Positions 11,946 through 20,815 of a stretch of DNA of 64,000 nt are shown here, in pieces (position 1 is the first letter of the stretch; each line of letters starts with the position of its first letter). The notes below the pieces were generated by a model that did not search any database, was not told the DNA's origin, and saw nothing but the letters and a program-made list of their open reading frames with translations. The stretch spans positions 41,403,501 to 41,467,500 of the forward strand of contig BSBM01000486.1 in the NCBI GenBank assembly GCA_027924585.1, given 5' to 3'. The translations under genes were made by a program, and so were the position numbers. The stretch is from Larix kaempferi. Lineage: Eukaryota; Streptophyta; Pinopsida; Pinales; Pinaceae.

Positions 11946-12439
11946 CTTTGCACGTTCCGTCCTTGAAACATGAGAAGAAGTCATATAATATAATATAAAG
12001 TAATTCAATCAGTTGCTACCAAGTATAAGCATCCATCCATCCTAGTGAAACATGGACAAAGGGTCCAATTTCTTTCTTGCCGCCTTGAGCTTAATTTTGG
12101 TTGCTCATTTGGTTCGATGTTGCCTCTATTATACTATGATATCTCTGAACATTACTTTTCATTCTCCATGTGACTCCATACATTTTTCCTTTCTGGTTCC
12201 ATGTTTTTCCATAGTAAGTTTGTCGATGCTCATGAAATTTCCTTAATGATTGTTGTTTTGTCGGGTAGTGTAGGGGGGAAATTAGAACAAACGTAACTAT
12301 TGGTTCTTTGGTATTTGACTCTATAATATGTTGGTTGTTTGAGCCATCTATCCCCTTAATTTCTTACTTCCGTTTATGCCCTTCCTAGGGATTTTCTTCA
12401 TGTTCTTCTGTGACACCTTTTTCTAATCAACTTTAGAGT

Positions 12440-12835
12440 TTCCATCCGTTGTGTCTATATATACTTCAACTATTTTACCTGCAAGGGCTTCTTCATGTGC
12501 CACCTTGAACCCTTTAGTAAGAGAAATATCATGCAATGTAATTTTCTTTTTCTTATATCAAAGCTTCAAAAACTTATTTTGCATGTTAATATTAATTATA
12601 CCCACCGAGTCCATCCAAAGATATCCCAAAATTATATCCACACTATCCATATCTATAGTATGAAAATATGAATGTAACAAATATTTGTCTATAGTAATCT
12701 TCAAATCTTTAAAAATTGAACATTTTCACCCTCCATCCATGTGCTTTATGGGAACTTGCAACCTTTTCACTACATTAACATTTATGAAATTATGTTTGCT
12801 ATTAGGGTTTATAGAAACAATGGCATTCTCTTGTT
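12440..12835 (-). pseudogene. Retroelement aspartic protease remnant
   Basis: On the minus strand a frame reads a segment like SKHNFINVNVVKRLQVPI, then VDIILGYLWMDSVGIININ. This follows the Ty3/gypsy protease pattern: active-site loop before HNFI, the ILG flap and a WM/WL segment. The usual D-S/T-G triad before HNFI has become N-P-N-S, so it would be inactive. Upstream on the same strand, around 13120, a CHNCGHN-type stretch could be a decayed zinc knuckle. Several stops interrupt the region. Assignment to Ty3/gypsy rests on this pattern only. Confidence 0.5.
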
Positions 12836-13477
12836 GAATACATCCATGAACATGTAATAGGAATTTGTCAAATGAAAAAAAAAACCTTAGTGTTTTATTT
12901 ATCATTAAATTAGAATATATGAGATTTTCCTAAGGGAATTATTTTGCTTATGTGATACAATGTATTCTTGAATACTATGACCATTAAATTTTCCTGTAAA
13001 ATACATTTTCTTGGAATAAAACCCACAACCAAAATTACAACTCATTGTTTTATGGTTTGAGACGACAAATTTAAAATGGTCATAATTTCACTAGTATTGC
13101 TCAATATTGCTATTATGACCACAATTATGAAATTCCATGGTCATTCTGCTTCTACTAAAGGTGATTTGATAGAAATCTAGGTGCTCTATCAAAAGATATC
13201 TGGCCTACAATTAGTGCGGCCATCACCAAAAAAACACTTAAACAACTGATTTCAAATCAACGATAACTTTACGTCCTTAAATTCGATCTGGAGGATATTT
13301 TATTTGAAATTGGGTGTTTTTGAAGTTCCCCACATATATAACTATATTCTTTAAATTCTATACAAAGCATTCATAAATTGATCTAAATACTGCCACCCTC
13401 TTTTTTTCCTCGAAAAAAAAATTGTAAAACAAAAAATCCCCACTTTTTTGCCCAAGAAAAGGCTATGATACCAATGG

Positions 13478-13952
13478 TGTGTTCATTAACCCAAATATTT
13501 AATCACAAACCAGATAAACCCTTAAAGTTCAGAAATAAATACAAATACATTCACAAGAATGAACACAAGAATATGGAAATAACCCTTAACGTAGGGTAAC
13601 ACCATTAACTATTCATTATGGAAGGAATAACTCCACAAGGTATGATTGCTACAACTATTGCATCCAATATACTCACAAGACATCTCATTCCATTTCTTCT
13701 AGTTCTTTATATAGTTTCTATCCAACCTTCTAGGTAATTTCTAGAAAAAAGAATTTTATAGTAGATGGAACCTTCTATATACTTTCTAGAGAAGGAACAT
13801 TCTAGTGGATAGAACCTTCTAATAATCCTTATTACAATTATTTATTTTCATACTGCATGGACTTTATTTAATAACTATGGCCTCAATACAAAACATTATC
13901 CCTTTGGGTACCTCCCTAGATACCCTATATTATCCTCCATAGATACATTACG
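13478..13952 (-). repeat. 5' LTR of the short LTR element
   Basis: This is the upstream LTR on the minus strand, followed at 13475-13462 by the primer-binding site. Its outer end has mutated from TGTAA to CGTAA. Confidence 0.8.
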
Positions 13953-14362
13953 ACCTTCAACATTGGAATAATGGTAAGACACCTTCCAAGGCCCTTCTAC
14001 ATTGTCAATTTGTAGATGACACTTCTACCATTTTAACAAGTAGGTTCAAAAGGATCATGGAAATCTACTTTAACTATCACAAACAACAAAAAATCATGTT
14101 TCTATGGCATTAACACCCCTAACCTAGGCTCTCTAGGATTACAAAAATTGTGTTCCTAGAAATCAAAATGAAGCTTGTTTCTTCAACTAAGAATCCTTAT
14201 TTAGGAAAAAAGAGTGAAAATAAAGGAATGGAAACCAATCATTGAAAAATTCAATAGAGGACACACATAGGATAAATCTACAAACAATAAGCATTTTAAC
14301 AAAATCTATTATTTTCTCTTGGAACCCAATAGATTCTTGAGTGAAATAGGGAAGGCGATAAG
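13953..14362 (+). pseudogene. LINE-4 fragment, reverse transcriptase part (left of hAT)
   Basis: The frame starting near 13953 reads HCQFVDDTSTIL, the F-[VA]-D-D catalytic motif of LINE reverse transcriptase, with the typical I/T-H-C-Q before it. A later frame reads KEWKPIIEKF and then LLEPNRFLSEIGKAI, which corresponds to the segment that follows the catalytic core in plant LINE ORF2 ('W...I..K', then 'GK.IR.FLW.G'). The reading stops at the hAT element and continues on its other side with the FLWKG part at about 17783. Frameshifts and stops show it is dead. Confidence 0.75.
14353..14362 (+). repeat. Left target-site duplication of the hAT element
   Basis: AGGCGATAAG here matches 17770-17779 exactly. 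hAT elements make 8-bp duplications, so two of the ten bases may belong to the element or match by chance. Joining the flanks through one copy makes the LINE sequence continuous (GKAIR then FLWKG), which supports the boundary. Confidence 0.75.
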
Positions 14363-14369
14363 CAAAGTC

Positions 14370-14462
14370 ACCTGACACGGGGACACGGGACACGTAGGAC
14401 ACGAAAATACGAGAGTCCGACACGGACACGGTGACCCCCGAAATCAGGACACGCAGGATACG
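14370..14462. promoter_or_regulatory. Left subterminal GGACACG array of the hAT element
   Basis: Within about 90 bp the motif GACACG or GGACACG occurs at least six times in the plus orientation. Subterminal clusters of short motifs are the transposase-binding regions in characterised plant hAT/En-type elements; the role here is inferred. Confidence 0.65.
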
Positions 14463-14818
14463 TTTTATATACATATATATATTTTTTTTAAAATATATTA
14501 AAATTTAAAAATATAGACATATAGATCCAAAAATATTTAGAAACTAGAACATTTACAAATATTCAATAGAAATTAGAATAAAAACACATTAATGATTACA
14601 CATTTGTCATTCACAAATCACGATTCACAACACATTTGTCATTCACAAATCACAATGAGACACATATGCATGTCGGAACCATATTTCTCATTAAGTCATC
14701 AAAATCAAAATGTATACATATATGTCGGAATGCCACTGGGCACTGGGCCACTGGCAAATGCCAAATAGACTAATAGTAAATACAAAAAGGGTGGATCAAG
14801 ATGGGAGAATCCCATATG

Positions 14819-16162
14819 TCAGTAGTCCTCCTCCATGCCTGAATCAACATACTCATCACTGCCACTGCCACTGCCACTGCCCTGATCCTCATCCTCCTCC
14901 CCCTCCTCCTCCTCTCTGCCCAAGCCCATCTGACGATCTGCATCTGCTGCTGTGGAGGATGACCCCTCTGTACGATCACTCTCATCAAAAGTGACCGGCT
15001 CTAGCACTGGATCATTAAGATCCATGTTGGCTAATGCCAACTCAGTACTGCTGTCCAAACCCATATCATCAGGAAAGACATCCCACATCTTTGTCTTTCC
15101 CTTCACCCACTCCTCCCTCTTCCTGTAAATAAGACGAAGGTTGGAGTGCACATACACCATGGACTCTGCCCTGGACTTCTCAAGCCTGCTCTTCTTCACA
15201 CTGTACAAGTTCCCATATGTGCTCCAATTCCTCTCACAACAAGAGGATGATGTAACTTGAGAGATGACCCTGAAGGCTAACTTCTGTAGAATAGGGGATG
15301 TTGCCCCATGAGTTTCCCACCAACGATAGGGTGTCTTACCCTCCCTATCTCTAAGCACATCATAGCCTCCAAATCTCCCAGTGCTAGTGGAAAAATCTAC
15401 AAAGCCATCCTCCACCTCCTCAAGCATGTCTCTATCCTGAAATAGCCGTCTAAGTGCTATCTTCCTCCCATTTGCAATCTCTGCATCCATGTGAGGAGGG
15501 ACTCTGTGTGAGGCCCCCGATCCACCAGTGAGCCACTCCTGAGTGTAGAACTTGGGGTTCAAGGAGTGGGCCAAGCAATGCAAAGGTGTGCAATTCTTAT
15601 CCCACCTGGAGATAAGAATATCCCGAATAATGGTCCATAAGTTCTCTGCCGATGTCCCATACTCGGGACACTCATTCTCCATGACAATGGACCTCATGGA
15701 CTCAATCATGGAATCCCACCCCTCATAAACCTCTGCTAGGATGGGCTGGTCCGTGTCTGCATACCGCAATAAAGAAATGATTGGCTCCATGATCTTAATA
15801 GTAAGATCCACCGTGTCCCACCAACCATCATTTAACACCAAGTCCTTCACCTTTTGTGAAGCAGCCTGATCCGTCTTTCTCCAAAAGGCCCAAAACTCTG
15901 AAATCACCATGGACCCAAGAGCGGTTTTGACCTCCCTCAACCTCTTGAGCATGATGAATGAGGAAGCAAACTGAGTATCTGCAACCTTCAGCAATGAAAG
16001 CTGTGTGTACTGTTTGTAGATGGTGAGGGCATTTGTGTGGTTTTGTACAAAGTTACGGATATGGCGTGCATCCTCAATAAGGTTGTCAATCCATGCCACA
16101 TCCGAAGCAATGGCTTTCAGTGCTAAATTCAAGGAATGGACAATGCAAGGTGTCCAAAAAAC
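14819..16162 (-). CDS. hAT transposase, exon 2 (C-terminal 447 aa)
   Basis: This exon follows the 110-bp intron at 16163-16272 and ends at the stop at 14819. It opens with VFWTPCIVHSLNLALKAI, the conserved stretch after the second catalytic Asp in plant hAT/DUF659 transposases. The predicted catalytic Glu is in CCERNWS, residue 310 of this exon (701 of the joined protein), inside the C-terminal hAT dimerisation region that starts near FRVISQVTSSS. The tail is very acidic, with a GSGSGS run from a (CCACTG)n repeat at about 14860. Splice sites: minus-strand acceptor TTACAG at 16163-16168. No stop or shift interrupts it. It acts with the BED and DUF659 part of exon 1 to bind ends and cut DNA in the nucleus. 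Confidence 0.85.
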   Translation of the reverse strand, partial: VFWTPCIVHSLNLALKAIASDVAWIDNLIEDARHIRNFVQNHTNALTIYKQYTQLSLLKVADTQFASSFIMLKRLREVKTALGSMVISEFWAFWRKTDQAASQKVKDLVLNDGWWDTVDLTIKIMEPIISLLRYADTDQPILAEVYEGWDSMIESMRSIVMENECPEYGTSAENLWTIIRDILISRWDKNCTPLHCLAHSLNPKFYTQEWLTGGSGASHRVPPHMDAEIANGRKIALRRLFQDRDMLEEVEDGFVDFSTSTGRFGGYDVLRDREGKTPYRWWETHGATSPILQKLAFRVISQVTSSSCCERNWSTYGNLYSVKKSRLEKSRAESMVYVHSNLRLIYRKREEWVKGKTKMWDVFPDDMGLDSSTELALANMDLNDPVLEPVTFDESDRTEGSSSTAADADRQMGLGREEEEGEEDEDQGSGSGSGSDEYVDSGMEEDY

Positions 16163-16272
16163 CTGTAAGAGCAATAAAAGCATGTATCAATGACTCTACA
16201 ACACTAACATTGCAATGACCAAATTCAAACAATGAGCAAATTAGAAATGAAAGGTGTCCAAAATGAACATAC
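16163..16272 (-). other. 110-bp intron of the hAT transposase gene
   Basis: Donor GTATGT and acceptor TTACAG on the minus strand, phase 0. The first ~60 bases of the intron resemble the first ~55 bases of exon 2 in the same order: both have CAGGT, TTTTGGACACCTT, then CATTG or CATTCC with TTGAATTTxG, then CATTGC. Spliced use is inferred from domain continuity (YPQ/VFWTPC). Confidence 0.8.
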
Positions 16273-17445
16273 CTGTGGATATTTAGCTTCCACAATCATG
16301 CCAGCAGCCTTGCAAACAGGTGCATTGTCCGTGATGATTTGTACACACGACTCAACACCCACTTCTTCAATGGTTTTGATGAATAAATCACCCATAAATT
16401 GTGCATCCTTGTATTCGCCAAGAGCATCAACCGCTTTCAAGAACACCGGTCCATTTTGGGAAGATACCATGAAATTGATGAGTGGATGGCGTGCGGGATC
16501 CGTCCATCCATCAGAAACAATACTCACACCGGATGAGGGCCATGTTGATCTAATTGGCTCAAGAATTTTATCTACCTCCTTCTTTGCTTTAACCAACAAT
16601 GTGGTTCTAAGCTTCTCTGAACTAGGAGGCACATAACCATTTGGAGCACGTTCCATGATAGTTTTAACCGTCTTAAAATACAATGGTGACCGTGCAACAT
16701 TGAATGAAATGAAGTTGAGGTAGAAGAAAAATGCAATAGTAAGGTCTACCTCTTCTCGCGCCTCTTTTTGGAAAATCCTATCCATTGGACCACCTGTAGA
16801 TTGCCTCTTTCTTGTTTGATAAGTATCCCCACGCCCACGCCCATGCATGCTAGGTGGAAATGGAGGCTTGGTGCTAGAGGACTTCCTCAAGAATGGAAGA
16901 GGATCATCCTCTTTTTTCTTGCTTGCTGCTGCCACCTTCCCTAAGCCAACATGATCCTCTCTTTCCATATCCCTCCTTTGGTGAACAGTCACCGCTTTGC
17001 ATGAAGAAATCCCACAAGAAGGAAGGGCCAACAAATGGCCCTTAACCCGGAAATATGTGCTCATGAACTCATGCTTGCAAAAATTGCATTTCCAAGACAC
17101 ATTGCCTCCCCCACCAAGCTTTGCCCCAGGTCCATCTTTCCTTGTCACATACTTCCACAAAGGGTATTTTTTTTCTTGGGCTTGTTGTCTTGCTAAAACA
17201 GGGTTAAGTGGAGCCATAGAATGAGCTCCACTAGCAGCCGATGGAGCACTTGACGGAGGAGGAGAACCGCTTGTGCTTGGTGGAATAGGAGGGGAGGCCC
17301 TAGATGGTGCATTTCTCCCTCTCCTTTGCCCCCTACCTCCTGCCCTAGCTGATTGAGACATTTCTTTTCTTTTGTGATGGTTGAGCTTGCAATCCTCTCC
17401 ACAAATCCACCGGAATGCACTTGGAATTGCTTGGATAGCCTTCAA
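16273..17445 (-). CDS. hAT transposase, exon 1 (BED finger and DUF659, 391 aa)
   Basis: Residues 94-150 form a BED-type zinc finger: Y-P-L-W-K-Y-V-T, then C120-X2-C123, H137 and a Cys near 144-149. Residues ~245-391 match the DUF659 part of the RNase H-like transposase core, with the first catalytic Asp in SDGWTD (D312) and the second in ITDNAP (D373). Exon 1 ends at ...YPQ with a phase-0 donor (CAG/GTATGT) at 16272. The longest frame starts at 17445, but the Met at residue 29 (codon at 17361) starts a Ser/Ala/Gly/Arg-rich tail more like other family members and may be the true start. A possible acceptor upstream (TGTGCAG, about 17468) leaves room for a non-coding first exon. With exon 2 the protein is about 838 aa from the longest start, usual for the family. 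Confidence 0.85.
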
Positions 17446-17576
17446 ATCGCCTTCAAATCGCCTTCACCTGCACATACAATCACTCTTAGCCAACTCCTTT
17501 CCTTGCAAATGATAAAAAGAAACTCAAAATTTAGTTTTATAACTCACCCGGCCGCACTTTCCTGTCTTTTCGCGCA

Positions 17577-17735
17577 CTTAACGTGTCCTGTTTGAGGGAC
17601 GCGTGTCCGACAGTCGGGACACGTTCCGAATTCGTGTCCGACTCGTCGAAATCGCGTGTCCGAAAAACGGATTCGTTGGAAAATCGAATCGGACACGACC
17701 TCAGGTCGAATCGTGTCCGATTCGATAGGGACACG
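17577..17735. promoter_or_regulatory. Right subterminal GGACACG/CGTGTCC array of the hAT element
   Basis: CGTGTCC occurs about five times, and GGGACACG or CGGACACG three times, in roughly 155 bp; this mirrors the left array. It also lies just upstream of the transposase gene, so it may include its promoter. The local GC content is far higher than in the surroundings. Confidence 0.65.
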
Positions 17736-17769
17736 ACACTTGCCTATTTTATAACGAATCCTGTTTCTG

Positions 17770-17779
17770 AGGCGATAAG
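17770..17779 (+). repeat. Right target-site duplication of the hAT element
   Basis: AGGCGATAAG, identical to 14353-14362. Followed by TAATTCCTATGGAAAGG, the FLWKG part of the interrupted LINE. Confidence 0.75.
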
Positions 17780-19465
17780 ATAATTCCTATGGAAAGGTAG
17801 CCTAATGGGTTAGTTAAGGGGTTGAGCATTATGAATTACAAGTAGGAGGTCATGGGGTCAAGTTTCTGGCTGGCTTACTCTGTGAATATTGTAGGCACCA
17901 TTCAATGCCCCCCAAAACTACAACTCTTATAATTGATGTGCTCATAACAAATTAAAAAAAAATTGAAAATGTCACAAATAGGGGGGTCGTAGGTTCTTCA
18001 TGGTGTGCTTTTGTCAAATCTGGTTTTGACCTAAATATTCCTCCAACCCTACATGCTAGCTTTGGATTCACACATTCAAAAATTGGTCAAAATATTACCC
18101 TACCTCCTCAAAGGGTAAAAGTATCACTAAACTCTCAACTTATTCCTAACTTTGATGTAATCAGTCACTGGCTTGTTTAGAGAGTGGGTGAGGATAGCAG
18201 GGTGAGGATAGGACAAGATCCTTGGATTGGTTGCTCTGGTGGTCATATATTACCCTTTGACTTGGTGGATATTTGAGGGAGCAGGGTTATTTTACTTTGG
18301 GATAGATAGGTGATGTTATTAATACTTCTCTTGTTAGACATGCCTGGTTAATGGTGGATGTTTTAGGTTTAGAGGTTGAGGATATAGAGATCTAGGATAA
18401 TTATACATCTTCTCTACACAGAAGCCATGTGAGGCTTCAGGACAGACTGAATGAGATTTTCTGGTCCAGGAACCTTGTGGGAGGTGAATATACTCCTAGA
18501 CTAGGATACCAAGTAATCAGGGAAGAAGAAGACAAGATCGGGCCTCCTTAGTGGTCTACAATGATTTGGAAGATGCAATGTCCTTTAAAAACACGATTTT
18601 TTCTATGGTTGGCACTATTGGATAAATTACCTGTGTGGGATACTTTAATCATAAAGTTTAAGGTTGGTCCAAGTAGATGCCCTTTATGCAAAGATGGTAG
18701 TCAATAGCACATATGTTTCTCTCTCACCCTTTCTTTGTCAAGATGTGGGAACACACTTCTTTGATTGAAGGTATAAAATTTGATTGGCATGGAATGAATT
18801 TGGAAGGTTCTTTACAAATTTGGCTTACTAATGGAGATTTTAAAGGCTACAAGGCACTACCTATCATTTTTATTTGGGGTGTTTGGTTGGCTAGGAATTG
18901 GGAAACCTTTAACGAGATCTCAATTGTACCATTTGTTTTTGCTTCAAATGGTCCAGCCATTCTTAAAGCATTTCCTCAAGTAGAGGATCCCCCTACAGTC
19001 AGAAGGATTATTGAGGAAACAATTGATAGAAATTACAGCTGAGCTTATTTTGATGGAGCATCACAAGGCATCCCAGCCATTGGTGGAGCAGGGGGAATCT
19101 TACACATATATGATAATCACTGGATCAAATTTTCAGCTGGTATAGGATTGAGCACCAACAATAGAGTAGAGTTATTGGTTTTCAAATTACTTATGTTGTT
19201 GGCTTTATCTAAAGGGGTTGACAAACTATAGATATTTGGTGATTCCAAATTGGTGGTAGATTGGCTACATTTGAGAAGGCCTCCTAAAAATTACCTCATG
19301 AATCCAATCTATGAGGAAATAGAGCACATAGCAGGCATGTTTAGAGAGATCAATTTCAAGCATGTGTATAGAGAAAGGAATTTGATGGCTGATCGATTGT
19401 CCAAGATGGGATTACAGATGGGAGATGGGGTATCGCATAATGGGAACTGTTGGATGGCATCTTAA
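17780..19465 (+). pseudogene. LINE-4 fragment, right of hAT: zinc-RT region and RNase H
   Basis: Continues LINE-4 from the FLWKG motif. Broken frames give RVGEDSRVRIGQDPWIG (18185-18235), then WKMQCPLKTRFFLWLALLDKLPV and a C-X2-C (CPLC, about 18680) of the zf-RVT domain. The frame at 18713-19040 gives the linker, and after a stop an RNase H domain begins with AYFDGASQG (19040), followed by NNRVELLVFKLL, FGDSKLVVDWL and a final DRLSKMG. Catalytic Asp, Glu and Asp of RNase H are all present, but stops at 19040 and 19230 and others elsewhere show it is dead. Confidence 0.8.
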
Positions 19466-19774
19466 TGGAGCATGACCCCGATCCCCATCCAGGATGATCT
19501 TCTCTTCCTTCTTCAAAACAGTCTTAAAAAAGGTGAGAACTTCCCAATGTATGAGCATTGAAAGGTACACTCTACACAACACACTATTTGGGATTTCAAG
19601 ATTACATCAGTTTTTCTTAATCTATGGAATTGACTCATAGAATGATGAAAGTTTCTTTTTGTATATTTTAGACAGATGGTTGATTTATTTTTGAGATCTG
19701 TATAAGCCCTTTTGGAGGGACTGCACAATCAAGCAACCTTCCTCTGATGGTTTTGAGAATATATGTACAATGAA

Positions 19775-19782
19775 CAATTATG
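19775..19782 (+). repeat. Left 8-bp target-site duplication of the hAT-like short element
   Basis: CAATTATG, repeated at 20640-20647. Confidence 0.75.
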
Positions 19783-20639
19783 CAGTGTTATCGGATCCAC
19801 CACCCCAATGTCTAGGATCCGCGGTTCCGCGAATCCGATACATTTCCGGATCGGATCCACTTAGGATCCGTCATGGAAATGTATCCCATACAGAAGGAAA
19901 TGTATCCTGGTCCTATGAAATGGATCCTGTGAAAAATCAAACATTTCCTGAAATTTCCAAACGGATCCTAAAACTTCCAGTGCTTCTATGACCCATTGAT
20001 CCCCCCAAAAATTGTTTTTTAATGAAAAACTTAGAAAAACCTACAACTAATGGCTAAAAGGGTAAAACTCATTCCTTATCAAGATCTGATCTATCCTTAT
20101 GTCAAGATCTGCTCTTGAACTCTGACATATCAATATCATGATTTATCTTTATGGTCAAGGTCTACTCTTGAACTCTGACATATCAATATCATGATTTATC
20201 TTTATGGTCAAGGTCTGCTGTCAAGGGTTGATCTATATTTATGAGCTATGTTGTTGCTCACTTCACCTACACTATTATGTAGTCTTGCAATAGCCTTCAA
20301 GAAAACCACTTTATTCCATGCTAATAGGGACATGTGGATGTGGCTCACAAAAACACTATTATGACCTGCTTCAAGTTCATCCTGAAATGGTTTTTAAAAT
20401 GATCAATATCAATCATGGTTACAAATCATCAAATTATCAGTTAGTACATGAACTCTCTTTTTTGGCAATAACTTATAGTTCTACTCTTGTGTTTCGTGAA
20501 TAGTTTTGATTCTTCACTCTATATTTTTATTTATTATATAAATATTTTTATATTTTTTGTACTTTCCCCGCCGTATCTGGATCCTAGGTTTTAAAAAATC
20601 TGGCGAAGCCGTATCAGGATCCGTATCCTAATAACTTAG
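19783..20639. mobile_element. Non-autonomous hAT-like element with GGATCC arrays
   Basis: 857 bp with no transposase. Ends are CAGTGTTATCGGATCC on the left and, as reverse complement, CTAAGTTATTAGGATAC on the right, an imperfect inverted repeat. Flanked by an exact 8-bp duplication CAATTATG. Both ends are packed with GGATCC/GGATCxG motifs (at least seven in 19790-19975; several in 20575-20630), the same plan as the GGACACG arrays of the hAT element nearby but with a different motif. The middle holds a 53-bp tandem duplication. Confidence 0.75.
20103..20218 (+). repeat. 53-bp tandem duplication inside the short hAT-like element
   Basis: CTCTTGAACTCTGACATATC occurs at 20112 and 20165, with nearly identical sequence through TTTATGGTCAAGGTCT in both copies. 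Confidence 0.85.
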
Positions 20640-20762
20640 CAATTATGTGTAAGGCCTTTCAGGCTTCTGAAAATGGTAGGTTTTAAAAAATATGGCGAAT
20701 CCGTATCTATATCCTGGTAACTTAGCAATTATGTGTAAGGCCTTTCAGGCTTCTGAAAATGG
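20585..20762 (+). repeat. 92-bp tandem duplication across the right end of the short element
   Basis: Copy 1 (20585-20676) contains the last ~55 bp of the element, the target duplication and ~30 bp of flank. Copy 2 (20677-20762) repeats all three in order, including AACTTAGCAATTATGTG. It therefore arose after the insertion. Confidence 0.85.
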
Positions 20763-20815
20763 TGGTTTTTATTTAATATAAAGCAATTGCCATTTTTTTC
20801 CGAGGAAAAAAAACC

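Larger units (their letters stand above)
11460..13952 (-). mobile_element. Short LTR retroelement with paired LTRs and only a protease remnant
   Basis: Two direct copies of a ~480-bp segment lie at 11460-11945 and 13478-13952; the conserved core runs from TTCATTAACC to a GGTACCTCCCTAG-type box and ATACATTAC or GTACATTAC. Read on the minus strand the LTR begins TGTAATGTAC and ends near AACACA. Just inside the right copy the minus strand reads TTGGTATCATAGCC (13462-13475), a good match to the plant initiator-Met-tRNA primer-binding site. Just inside the left copy it reads AAAGGGGGATGGAA (11946-11959), a polypurine tract. The ~1.5-kb interior has no reverse transcriptase or integrase, so the element depended on others. 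The flanks 11455-11459 and 13953-13957 do not match, so no target duplication is visible. Confidence 0.8.
14363..17770 (-). mobile_element. Autonomous-looking hAT transposon in LINE-4
   Basis: About 3.4 kb, flanked by a 10-bp direct repeat (14353-14362 and 17770-17779). It carries one two-exon transposase gene on the minus strand, with no stop or frameshift. Both ends hold dense arrays of a GGACACG motif in opposite orientation: to the left at about 14370-14462 and to the right at about 17577-17730. The outermost bases (CAAAGTCACC on the left; CAGAAACAGG as reverse complement of the right) share only the leading CA, so long terminal inverted repeats are not visible and the true ends could move by a few bases. 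Its intact coding state contrasts with every other element in the window, so it is probably the youngest. Confidence 0.8.
19466..20815 (+). other. 3' untranslated part of LINE-4, with a hAT-like insertion
   Basis: The sequence after the RNase H domain has no coding potential. Outside the inserted 857-bp element it ends near 20788-20812 with TTTTTTTCCGAGGAAAAAAAA, similar to the ends of LINE-2 and LINE-3. I take this as the 3' end of LINE-4, without a visible target duplication. Confidence 0.5.

Noticed and set aside
14187-14474. 95-aa minus-strand open frame
   Set aside because: It lies across the hAT left subterminal array and LINE DNA; the frame is a by-product of the GGACACG repeats.
14710-14994. 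94-aa plus-strand open frame rich in His and Pro
   Set aside because: Antisense shadow of the acidic and GSGSGS tail of the hAT transposase.
18713-19040. Independent plant gene of 109 aa
   Set aside because: It is the linker between zf-RVT and RNase H of LINE-4.
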